Assembly: GCA_026395675.1 (NCBI GenBank)
Contig: JAPLYF010000048.1
Span: forward strand, 1-19,674
Reading direction: 5' to 3'
Length of the DNA stretch: 19,674 bases
From: Candidatus Parcubacteria bacterium
GTDB lineage: Bacteria; Patescibacteriota; Patescibacteriia; CAIXNZ01
Positions within the stretch are counted from its first letter, which is position 1. Every line of letters starts with the position of its first letter. This document shows, piece after piece, positions 7,722 to 12,984 of this stretch. The notes beneath the pieces are model-generated. The model searched no databases. It had not been told where the DNA came from and saw only the letters and a list, made by a program, of their open reading frames with translations. The position numbers were made by a program, and so were the translations under genes.

Positions 7722-7815
7722 GCGAGGATTAGCTACCTCGCTCTATGCTGAACACTAAAGAACTAAAGTTTACCAAATTGCACACCATTGGGCTGTACTC
7801 CGTCAAATATTGGCA
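7722..7815 (-). ncRNA. Small-RNA unit s8
   Basis: The hairpin AGCGAGG/CCTCGCT (7721-7742) has an A-T outer pair, a compensated change against the G-C of other units. The tag is diverged (AGCATAGAG). A second tag-like CTGTACT is at 7793, 50 nt from the first. The promoter region is AT-rich without a clear -35. Confidence 0.55.
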
Positions 7816-7839
7816 GGTTTATTAATTTATATTATCAAT

Positions 7840-7922
7840 GGCCCCGATGTAAGTCAGGGCCCTGTACAGGAAGGGACTCAAGTAAGGACAGGTCAGCTGG
7901 TCTGAGCAGAAAACTGCAATGC
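7840..7922 (-). ncRNA. Small-RNA unit s9
   Basis: The hairpin lies at 7840-7861; one pair is C/A on the plus strand and G-U on the minus strand. The tag TGTACAGGG is part of the palindrome CCTGTACAGG (7861-7870). A possible promoter is TTAACT, 18 nt, TATTCT (near 7937-7932). Its upstream side is the Cas7-like gene's terminator. Confidence 0.55.
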
Positions 7923-7966
7923 CATATTTAAGAATACAACAAGTTTATTAGTGAAGTTAAAATGAT

Positions 7967-7993
7967 AAGGGCAAGGTCTATGACCTTGCCCTT
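7967..7993 (-). terminator. Terminator of the Cas7-like gene
   Basis: A perfect 12-bp stem, AAGGGCAAGGTC (7967-7978) with its complement (7982-7993), around a 3-nt loop, 13 nt after the stop at 8006. The following minus-strand bases (ATCATTTTAACTT) are only moderately T-rich. It resembles the array hairpins but has a longer stem and no AGCACAGGG tag. Confidence 0.75.
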
Positions 7994-8005
7994 GGGTAGA
8001 TATTG

Positions 8006-8698
8006 TTACGCTGCTTTGGCGACTGCCTTGGCTTTCCAGCTTTCGATCTGGAAGCGGCCAAAGGTGCCGCGACAGCTCGGGCGATAAGCCGCGATGCCGA
8101 TCATGTTGCCGGCTTTGGCAATCAGGTCTTTGATTTTGTCTTCGTCGACCGGATGGCCCTGGAGGTTGAGATGCAATGTCAGCTCGGCGGTCCAGCTGTG
8201 GATTTTAGGCCGAATGGCCGGGCAAGCCACTTTTTTGCCGCCGTTGTCAAGCACTGCCTTGCGGATGTCCACGACCCAACCTTCCTTGCCGACCCATTCC
8301 TTTTTGGTCTTGTTCACGATTTCCTTGGGCGTGGTGATCTCGAAGGGAATGAAGTCCTCTTCAATGGACAACATGGCCGGCAACAGGCTGGAATCCTTGG
8401 TGGAAATCTTTGCCTTGGTATCGTAAAATACGTGACGGCCGGCTTCCACAAAGCAGGCGAAAAAGTTTTCCGCGGGAAAGCCGATTTCGCCGGTTTCGTC
8501 GTATTCGCGGTAAAGCTTTTTGGCTGCTTTGTCCAGGATTGATGTTTCGGTGTCTTTTCCCTTTTTTACGCCGTCGGCCATGTCGATCAGGGTCTGGGGA
8601 TCCATGCGGTCGAACAGGACCGGGCTCAAGCTGTGCAGAACGACTTTGACGATGCAATTTGCGTTTTGTGTGCTTGCTCCTGCTTCCTTTTTTGCCAT
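8006..8698 (-). CDS. Cas7/RAMP-like protein (tentative), 230 residues
   Basis: I do not recognise an exact family. An N-terminal beta strand (NCIVKVVLHSLSPVLF, residues 14-29) leads to an alpha/beta core, a late strand (WTAELTLHLNL, 169-179) and a C-terminal Gly-rich segment GIAAYRPSCRGTFGRF (201-216). That G-x-x-x-RP-x-x-x-G-x-FGRF pattern, in a protein of this size, resembles Cas7/Csf2-type RNA-binding proteins and their phage relatives. The ATG at 8698 is preceded by AAAGGAG with 6-nt spacing; a longer frame from 8764 lacks a ribosome site and gives a low-complexity 22-residue extension. One counted block (8041-8100) is 38/60 G+C, far above the flanks, which suggests transfer or selection for expression. 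It lies inside the array with its own array-type promoter. An RNA-binding role with the array RNAs is an inference. Confidence 0.8.
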   Translation of the reverse strand: MAKKEAGASTQNANCIVKVVLHSLSPVLFDRMDPQTLIDMADGVKKGKDTETSILDKAAKKLYREYDETGEIGFPAENFFACFVEAGRHVFYDTKAKISTKDSSLLPAMLSIEEDFIPFEITTPKEIVNKTKKEWVGKEGWVVDIRKAVLDNGGKKVACPAIRPKIHSWTAELTLHLNLQGHPVDEDKIKDLIAKAGNMIGIAAYRPSCRGTFGRFQIESWKAKAVAKAA

Positions 8699-8861
8699 TT
8701 CTTTTTCTCCTTTGGGTTGGTTTTGGTCATCCTCTTGATGACTGTTAATTTTAGGGATAATCATCTCTCTGTGCTTTAATCCGCGTTAGAAAACTTAACC
8801 CAGCAGTACCTCCTTTCATATAAATTATTTCTCAATAAAGAGAACAACATGACGATTGATT
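8699..8861 (-). other. Long 5' leader of the Cas7-like gene with a unit tag but no hairpin
   Basis: From the expected start near 8855 the minus-strand leader is about 157 nt. It contains a TTCTC/GAGAA hairpin (8829-8844), an isolated AAAGGAGGT (8816-8808) with no start codon at normal spacing, and TAAAGCACAG (8778-8769), the array tag, at the place where a unit would go on to its terminator hairpin. The leader looks like a unit body fused to a gene. Confidence 0.55.
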
Positions 8862-8890
8862 AACTTAACACAAGTCAAAAAAAATGTCAA
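8862..8890 (-). promoter_or_regulatory. Promoter of the Cas7-like gene, array type
   Basis: TTGACA (8890-8885), 17 nt, then TGT-TAAGTT (-10 at 8867-8862). The -10 is the same as that of the helicase gene. A second, weaker TTGACT overlaps the spacer. Confidence 0.75.
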
Positions 8891-8961
8891 GAGTATTAAG
8901 CTGGATTTGATATTTTTATCTAAAATTAGCTCCAAAAGGGTTTTCTTGGGGTAAATAAAAA

Positions 8962-9050
8962 GACGAGGATTGATTACCTCGTCCTGTGCTTAACTAATGA
9001 GTGCTTAACTTGAGGAGTCTAAACTTCACGCCTCTGGGCTGTGTTAAGCC
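8962..9050 (-). ncRNA. Small-RNA unit s10
   Basis: The hairpin GACGAGG/CCTCGTC (8962-8983) is a compensated variant (A-T for G-C). The minus strand continues TTTTTATTT. The body can fold: GCTTAAC (9003-9009) with GTTAAGC (9043-9049), enclosing GAGG/CCTC (9012-9015, 9031-9034). The word GTGCTTAACT occurs at 8986 and 9001, and a tag-like CTGTGTT at 9039. The promoter is not clear. Confidence 0.6.
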
Positions 9051-9075
9051 AATTTTTAATTAATTTAGTAAGATT

Positions 9076-9160
9076 GGCCCTGAATTATATCAGGACCCTG
9101 TACGACAGTATATTGCGCATTAGTGGAATAGGCCGAAGTGCGCTGAGCTGAAAAGCAATT
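9076..9160 (-). ncRNA. Small-RNA unit s11
   Basis: The hairpin GGCCCTG/CAGGACC (9076-9097) has one pair that is G-U only on the minus strand. The tag is CGTACAGGG. The body has GCGCA/TGCGC (9115-9119, 9139-9143) and the 14-mer TTAGTGGAATAGGC (9120), 13/14 identical to part of s5. No clear promoter. Confidence 0.55.
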
Positions 9161-9179
9161 TGATAAAATGTTAAATATT

Positions 9180-9274
9180 GGCTCTGCTTAAGCAGAACCC
9201 CGCGCTAAACTTAAGTGCAGTGGCCATCAGATTACTTTACTCGACTTGGCGGCGCGCCACTGAAAGGAGCTGAA
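9180..9274 (-). ncRNA. Small-RNA unit s12
   Basis: Promoter TTGACA (9309-9304), 17 nt, TAAATT (9286-9281). The hairpin GGCTCTGC, TTAA, GCAGAACC (9180-9199) has an 8-bp stem with one minus-strand G-U pair, but the T-tract is weak. The tag is diverged (AGCGCGGGG). The body has a perfect 7-bp pair CAGTGGC/GCCACTG (9218-9224, 9256-9262). Confidence 0.65.
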
Positions 9275-9323
9275 TCTATTAATTTAGTACAATTTTAAAT
9301 TATTGTCAAACTTAAATTAAAAA

Positions 9324-9420
9324 GCGAGGTTTAAATACCTCGCCCTGCGCTACAGAGTGCACCACCTCTCTTTACGATAAATGTGCTGGGCTTGAACACA
9401 CAATAGTTTGTAAAATAGGC
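9324..9420 (-). ncRNA. Small-RNA unit s13
   Basis: The hairpin GCGAGG/CCTCGC (9324-9343) has loop TATTTAAA (minus strand) and an outer G-U pair on the minus strand, followed by TTTTTAATTT. The tag is AGCGCAGGG. A possible -35 TTGATA is at 9447-9442 with a poorly placed TATTCA. Confidence 0.6.
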
Positions 9421-9458
9421 TGAATAATAAAATTTTAAATATATCAAGTTAGAAAAAT

Positions 9459-9561
9459 GGCGAGGATTGATTACCTCGCCCTGCGCTCAAGTGAAAAATA
9501 CATTAGTCAACTCCAGTGAATCATGGTTTAGTCTATGCTAGAATGCACTGCTGAACTGGGT
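9459..9561 (-). ncRNA. Small-RNA unit s14
   Basis: Promoter TTGACA (9596-9591), 17 nt, TGA-TAAAAA (9573-9568). The hairpin GGCGAGG/CCTCGCC is at 9459-9480, with ATTTTTCT after it on the minus strand. The tag is AGCGCAGGG. The body has CAGTG/CACTG (9514-9518, 9546-9550). Confidence 0.68.
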
Positions 9562-9603
9562 TAATTATTTTTATCATAGAAAAATAATCTTGTCAATTAA
9601 AAA

Positions 9604-9711
9604 GACGAGGATTGGTTACCTCGCCCTGTACTAAAGTACGTATAAGCTCCACGTTAGCATGTCGCAGTAAAGCACACGATGGTCCAGAGTGCTAAACATA
9701 ACACCACGCCA
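9604..9711 (-). ncRNA. Small-RNA unit s15
   Basis: Promoter TTGACA (9746-9741), 17 nt, TGC-AATATT (9723-9718). The hairpin GACGAGG/CCTCGCC (9604-9625) has a minus-strand G-U pair; the minus strand continues TTTTTAATT into the s14 -35. The tag is AGTACAGGG. The body has AGCAC/GTGCT (9671-9675, 9689-9693). Confidence 0.68.
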
Positions 9712-9762
9712 TATTTTAATATTGCATAATAATAAAAAAATGTCAATTGTTTGTTGGCATAT

Positions 9763-9798
9763 TCTAAAATTTAATTAAAAGGCTTGCACAATTTTAGA
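9763..9798. repeat. Inverted repeat between s15 promoter and s16 terminator
   Basis: TCTAAAATT (9763-9771) and AATTTTAGA (9790-9798) form a perfect 9-bp pair around 18 nt. This makes the s15-s16 gap longer than other gaps in the array. Its role is unknown. Confidence 0.5.
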
Positions 9799-9805
9799 TA
9801 AAAAA

Positions 9806-9895
9806 GCGAGGATTGGTTACCTCGCCCTGTGCTGAAGTGCTCTGAACTAGAGAATACGGCACCAAACAGAACAATACGTTAGTTCACATTGGTTC
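9806..9895 (-). ncRNA. Small-RNA unit s16
   Basis: Promoter TTTACA (9930-9925), 17 nt, TATTTA (9907-9902). The hairpin GCGAGG/CCTCGC (9806-9825) with the common TAACCAAT loop is followed by T6 on the minus strand. The tag is AGCACAGGG. The body has a small CTCT/AGAG stem (9840-9843, 9849-9852). Confidence 0.66.
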
Positions 9896-9945
9896 GCTGG
9901 ATAAATAACTATTGAATAATAAAATGTAAATATTTTATTAAAAGT

Positions 9946-10064
9946 GGCGAAGTTTAAATACCTCGCCCTGTAGTCCGCTGGATTACGCCGAAGGTGGCTC
10001 TAGGATAGTTAAGTGCGCACTGCTGGACTAAGCCAAAAAGGAGTGCGCTGAATGCTGCTTTGTG
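9946..10064 (-). ncRNA. Small-RNA unit s17
   Basis: Promoter TTGACA (10099-10094), 17 nt, TGA-TAATTT (10076-10071). The -35 lies in the duplicated alaX tail. The hairpin GGCGAAG/CCTCGCC (9946-9967) has a minus-strand G-U pair. The body is one of the longest and GC-rich, with GTGCGCAC (10013-10020) and two CTGGA words. Confidence 0.68.
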
Positions 10065-10093
10065 TTTTATAAATTATCAAAAAATAAAATCTT

Positions 10094-10159
10094 TGTCAAG
10101 CCAACTTATACCTTATTCTCAAAACCCCGTCACTATAATTACTGGAAATAATTTTAAAT
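10094..10159 (-). pseudogene. Duplicated fragment of the alaX 3' end
   Basis: By direct alignment 57 of 66 positions match 10309-10374, the last codons and stop of alaX plus the overlapping TTGACA. The copy encodes no complete protein. It supplies the -35 box for unit s17. It lies 215 nt from its source, with s18 between them. Confidence 0.88.
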
Positions 10160-10180
10160 ATGTCATGTTTTTAAAATAAT

Positions 10181-10279
10181 GGCGAGGTGTGAATAACCTC
10201 GCCCTGTGCTTAAGCATATTTTGCTGCAGAGAATTATAGTCTACGGTAATGAACTGTGCTTAACTGGTCTTAACTGCAT
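10181..10279 (-). ncRNA. Small-RNA unit s18
   Basis: Promoter TTGACA (10314-10309, overlapping the alaX stop codon), 17 nt, TGA-TAATTA (10291-10286). The hairpin GGCGAGG/CCTCGCC (10181-10203) can gain a further inner pair. The tag word CTGTGCTTAA occurs twice on the plus strand, at 10204 and 10254, 50 nt apart; the first overlaps the palindrome TGCTTAAGCA. Confidence 0.68.
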
Positions 10280-10310
10280 TCTTAATAATTATCATAAATA
10301 CTAAATCTTG

Positions 10311-10742
10311 TCAAGCCAATTTATACCTTATCCTCAAAACACCATCATTAAAATCACTGGAAAAAATTTTAAACTGCCCAAGTTCTTTGGTTGACTTTAC
10401 GTGCGGGCCAATGCAGGGCACTGAATCATAATCCCCTATTTCAATAATCCTTAAATCCTCGCTTTTGCCTTCTGGCAAGCGCGTAAGATCAAATTGCTTG
10501 GTTGCGATTTCATAATTAATAAACTTTTTTTTAACCGGCAAATTCTGAACAATTACTTCATTAACTTTATCTTCCAGTAATTTAATTTCTTCGGGACTTA
10601 AAACCCGGTCAAAATGATAATCACATTTTGATTTCTTTTTTTCAATATGCGCGCTAAAACAGCGCTTAGTGCCAAACAAACGAATCATGGTCTGATTGAG
10701 CAAATGCTCGGCAGTATGCATTGGTGGGTAAATTTCTTTCAT
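10311..10742 (-). CDS. AlaX-type tRNA-editing domain protein
   Basis: This 143-residue protein matches the free-standing alanyl-tRNA-synthetase editing domain that hydrolyses wrongly charged Ser/Gly-tRNA(Ala) in trans. The zinc-binding HTAEH (about residues 9-13) and the distal Cys/His pair in CIGPHVKSTKELG (about 110-122) are present, as is the DLTRLPEG-type loop. It is shorter than AlaRS-fused forms and corresponds to the short AlaX class. A ThrRS N2-like editing origin cannot be excluded. A second Met at residue 8 is a possible alternative start; neither start has a Shine-Dalgarno site. The TGA stop is embedded in the -35 box of s18. Element A lies just before its start. Confidence 0.87.
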   Translation of the reverse strand: MKEIYPPMHTAEHLLNQTMIRLFGTKRCFSAHIEKKKSKCDYHFDRVLSPEEIKLLEDKVNEVIVQNLPVKKKFINYEIATKQFDLTRLPEGKSEDLRIIEIGDYDSVPCIGPHVKSTKELGQFKIFSSDFNDGVLRIRYKLA

Positions 10743-10745
10743 AAG

Positions 10746-11274
10746 GATACTAATGTACGAATTAATACTAATTATTCTAATAATTTCTAGTGTTTAATAA
10801 ATTTGCGGAAGTTGCTTAATTTAATATTGATTTCATGTATCTCGACTTTATTTTCCAAATTAACTATTCTAATAAATCTAACGCCTTTGCTATTAAATAG
10901 TGCCAGAATACCCAATTTCTTATTAGTGGCTTTAAGATAAGCAATAATCTGATCAAATGCTTGTTTAGCAAATCGTTTGCCAACTTTAATTTCTAAAACA
11001 ATTTTATCAGCAATTAAAAAATCTAAATAATAAAGGCCTATTTTTTCATTATCAAATTTTAAATCACATTTTATTTGCCTCTGATAACTAATCATCTTTT
11101 TATCAAATAATTTGCCAATTGCATTTTCATAATACTTTTCTTGATAACCATATCCGAGCTCATTAGATACCTGGAATAATACTCCAACAATTTCATAACT
11201 CAAATCTTTATAAATTAAATCAATTTTATTATTCATAATAAATTAGTATCATTAGTAAATTATTAGTATATTAG
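10746..11274. mobile_element. Inverted-repeat element A carrying a GxxExxY gene
   Basis: The left end (10746-10782) is GATACTAATGTACGAATTAA followed by TACTAAT-type heptamers; the right end (11242-11274) is the related inverted sequence built on ATTAGTA. The element fills the gap between alaX and pyrH almost exactly. Elements B and C have nearly the same ends. No transposase is present, and target duplications are not evident by eye. Confidence 0.65.
10787..11236 (-). CDS. GxxExxY-family protein (element A)
   Basis: The 149-residue protein has the family motif G-Y-Q-E-K-Y-Y (about residues 30-36) and a later D-x-L-x(9)-E-x-K arrangement (DFLIADKIVLEIKVG) that suggests a PD-(D/E)xK nuclease-type fold. 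The family is known for several copies per genome and an unclear function. A paralogue of the same length is at 13028-13477, identical over stretches such as KQAFDQIIAYLKATNKKLGI. The gene fills the inside of an inverted-repeat element and has no Shine-Dalgarno site. Confidence 0.88.
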   Translation of the reverse strand: MNNKIDLIYKDLSYEIVGVLFQVSNELGYGYQEKYYENAIGKLFDKKMISYQRQIKCDLKFDNEKIGLYYLDFLIADKIVLEIKVGKRFAKQAFDQIIAYLKATNKKLGILALFNSKGVRFIRIVNLENKVEIHEINIKLSNFRKFIKH

Positions 11275-11276
11275 CT

Positions 11277-11960
11277 TCATCTAATAATTGTCCCTTTAAA
11301 ATTTTTATTACTCAAATAATTCTCTAAATTATGTCCATTACAAATTATAACTTCCAATTTTAATTTCTGGGCTAATTTGCTGGCAACTGGGTCAAAAGGC
11401 CAGTTAGCTCCTGGATCCCATTTATTGCCAATTAAACGGCGATAATGGGCCCAGGTTAAAAATTTGAAGGGTTTGGCGCCTTGATATTTATTAGGATCTT
11501 TATCATAGACATACTCCACATTACTTAAATTAATCACAATCGGCGCTTTAAACGCTTTGGCTAAATTAACTGCCATATTATCAGAAGAAGCGCCTGGCTT
11601 CCAGCCGCCAGCGATTATAATTGATTTTAATTCTTTGACTTTTTCATCTGGCCTATCAATAACCTTGAAATAGGATTTATTATTAAACATTACCCTGACT
11701 AATTCAGCGTTAACTTTAGTAGCTTTAATGCCTAGCCAGTCCAATTCTACTGGTTTAACCTTTTTATTTAATTCCCTGGCTGCCTGATTGTATTTGCGGC
11801 AAATTTTCCCACCGCCAGTCACAATCACAAAACGAAAACCTCGCTTAACAAACTTCTCAATTATCTTCTTAAATTTTTTAAGATAATCAACATCAATTTC
11901 ATAAGGCGAAATTAAAGAACCGCCAAGAGAAATGACAATTGTTTTTTTAAATTTTTTCAT
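11277..11960 (-). CDS. pyrH: UMP kinase (archaeal-like type)
   Basis: The 227-residue protein of the amino-acid-kinase fold phosphorylates UMP to UDP in pyrimidine nucleotide synthesis. Visible motifs are IVISLGGSLI (phosphate-binding, residues 8-17), FVIVTGGGKICRKYN (about 44-58), DWLGIKATKVNAEL (about 74-87), GGWKPGASSDNMAVNLAK (about 118-135) and VEYVYDKDPN (about 149-158). The set fits archaeal-type UMP kinases better than glutamate-5-kinase or aspartokinase, though it was assigned by eye. The start is separated from element B by 3 nt, so upstream signals have been replaced or provided by that element. Stop is TGA. Confidence 0.85.
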   Translation of the reverse strand: MKKFKKTIVISLGGSLISPYEIDVDYLKKFKKIIEKFVKRGFRFVIVTGGGKICRKYNQAARELNKKVKPVELDWLGIKATKVNAELVRVMFNNKSYFKVIDRPDEKVKELKSIIIAGGWKPGASSDNMAVNLAKAFKAPIVINLSNVEYVYDKDPNKYQGAKPFKFLTWAHYRRLIGNKWDPGANWPFDPVASKLAQKLKLEVIICNGHNLENYLSNKNFKGTIIR

Positions 11961-11963
11961 ATG

Positions 11964-12047
11964 GATACTAATGTACGAATTAATACTAATTATACTAATA
12001 TTTCACCCGATTTAATTAGTATTATTAGTACATTATTAGTATATTAG
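11964..12047. mobile_element. Empty inverted-repeat element B (84 bp)
   Basis: The left end is identical to that of element A for more than 30 nt (11964-12000) and the right end (12015-12047) differs from A's by two bases, with only about 14 nt between them. It is what A or C would look like with the gene removed, like a MITE. It lies between the truncated phosphatase (stop at 12055) and the pyrH start. Confidence 0.7.
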
Positions 12048-12054
12048 CTTCAAT

Positions 12055-12495
12055 TTATTTAAGAGTTTGTCTTCTAACGCCTTTGACTTCTTCATCACTT
12101 TCAATGTCCTTATCAAACTTAAATGCTTTATGATCCTCGTCAGAAAGTTGTTTAACCTTTTCAATTAGCTGCTGAAATTTTTCTCTGTATTTTTCGCCTG
12201 ATGTTCCTTCATAGTGCCCAAATGTTCGCTCCCTCAAGGCTTTTGAAGTCTGAATAGCCAATTGTCTTTCTAGCTTTATTATTTCGGCGGATTTTTTGGC
12301 ACGATGCAAATCCGAAGAAAAAATTACGTCAAAATGAATATCCTTTAATTCATCAGCAATTTGTTGAACTTGTTTTATTCCTTCATTGGTGAGCGGTGAA
12401 TCTAATTGGCCTTGAATAATTCCATTTTTATTCCACTCTGTCTCTCCATGCCTGACTAGATAGAGAGTGCAAAAATTCTCATTGTTTTTATACAT
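12055..12495 (-). CDS. Histidine phosphatase family protein, C-terminally truncated
   Basis: The N-terminal half is a standard phosphoglycerate-mutase-like phosphatase: LYLVRHGETEWN with the phospho-accepting His (about residues 12-23), DSPLTNEGIKQ, SSDLHRAKKSAEII and ERTFGHYEG with the acid residue. The family is usually about 200 residues and needs a second catalytic His in a V-S-H-G motif. This frame ends at residue 146, just after the conserved DEEV, with an unrelated GVRRQTLK tail, and element B begins 8 nt beyond the stop. I read it as a gene that lost its 3' part, probably inactive as a phosphatase. No frameshift continuation is visible downstream. Confidence 0.82.
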   Translation of the reverse strand: MYKNNENFCTLYLVRHGETEWNKNGIIQGQLDSPLTNEGIKQVQQIADELKDIHFDVIFSSDLHRAKKSAEIIKLERQLAIQTSKALRERTFGHYEGTSGEKYREKFQQLIEKVKQLSDEDHKAFKFDKDIESDEEVKGVRRQTLK

Positions 12496-12512
12496 AAATT
12501 AGATTCATTTAA

Positions 12513-12980
12513 TTATTTGTGGTACTCTGTCCCTTTTAAAATTTCAAACGCCCGATATATTTGTTCTAAAAGTAATAGACGAATCAATTGATGGGTAAAA
12601 GTCATTTTAGAAAATGATAAAACAAAATCAGCTTCGTCTAAAACTCGTTGCGATAAACCCAAGGGACCTCCAATCACAAAACAAATTTTTGCGCTTTTAA
12701 AATCACGAATCTCCTCTACGAAATCAGCAAATTCTTCACTGGACATTTGATTGCCCATGACATGCAAAGCTACTATAAAATAATCTTTATCTAATTTAGC
12801 TAAAATCCTCTCCCCTTCTATTTCCATAATCTCATCTTCAGGGCGATTTTTAGTAATTGGCTCTTCTCTTAAATTTAAAATTTCAAGGTCAGCATATCCT
12901 TGCAAACGTTTTAAAAATTCTTGCTCTGCCTGTTCATATTCTGTTTTGGTTTTAGAAATTGTGATGATTTTTATTTTCAT
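12513..12980 (-). CDS. rlmH: 23S rRNA (pseudouridine-1915 N3)-methyltransferase RlmH
   Basis: This SPOUT-class enzyme methylates pseudouridine 1915 in helix 69 of 23S rRNA, using S-adenosylmethionine on assembled 70S ribosomes. The 155-residue length is normal. The trefoil-knot motifs are clear: FIVALHVMGNQMSSEEFADF (residues about 68-87), CFVIGGPLGLSQRVL (about 99-113) and the C-terminal SKMTFTHQLIRLLLLEQIYRAF followed by EYHK. The ATG has no Shine-Dalgarno site and lies 4 nt from element C. It is 17 nt upstream of the truncated phosphatase and probably cotranscribed. Confidence 0.96.
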   Translation of the reverse strand: MKIKIITISKTKTEYEQAEQEFLKRLQGYADLEILNLREEPITKNRPEDEIMEIEGERILAKLDKDYFIVALHVMGNQMSSEEFADFVEEIRDFKSAKICFVIGGPLGLSQRVLDEADFVLSFSKMTFTHQLIRLLLLEQIYRAFEILKGTEYHK

Positions 12981-12984
12981 AAAC

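Larger units (their letters stand above)
4890..10315 (-). other. Array of 18 small-RNA-like units with two embedded genes
   Basis: Eighteen units (called s1-s18 here) repeat one plan, read on the minus strand: AT-rich promoter, a divergent body of about 70-130 nt, a tag close to AGYRCAGGG, a 6-8 bp GC-rich stem with a 7-9 nt loop (most often TAACCAAT), and a T-rich tract. Start-to-start spacing of hairpins is 104-235 nt. The groups are s1-s5, the helicase gene, s6-s9, the Cas7-like gene, s10-s18. Stems covary (GGCGAGG/CCTCGCC, GGCAAGG/CCTTGCC, GACGAGG/CCTCGTC, GGCTCCG/CGGAGCC, GGCCCCG/CGGGGCC). No open reading frame spans the units. Clear -35/-10 pairs serve s6, s12, s14-s18 and both genes; s1-s5, s8-s11 and s13 have weaker or no recognisable boxes and may rely on read-through. 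Confidence 0.8.

Noticed and set aside
8003..8542. Plus-strand frame of 179 codons over the Cas7-like gene
   Set aside because: It arises from the high G+C of the minus-strand gene, which has a ribosome site, promoter and terminator; the plus-strand frame has none.
4890..10315. Canonical CRISPR array
   Set aside because: The repeated part is a terminator hairpin plus tag, with promoter boxes in many gaps; the distances vary from 104 to 235 nt, far above CRISPR spacers, and no cas1, cas2 or other recognised CRISPR gene is present.
4890..10315. Integron with attC sites
   Set aside because: The hairpins lack the paired core sites of attC, the units have no open reading frames, and no integron integrase is in the window.
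4890..10315. H/ACA-like or TIGR-type guide RNAs
   Set aside because: The ACA in the AGCACAGGG tag lies before the terminator, not at a mature 3' end, and neither box C/D pairs nor a Nop-domain protein gene was found.
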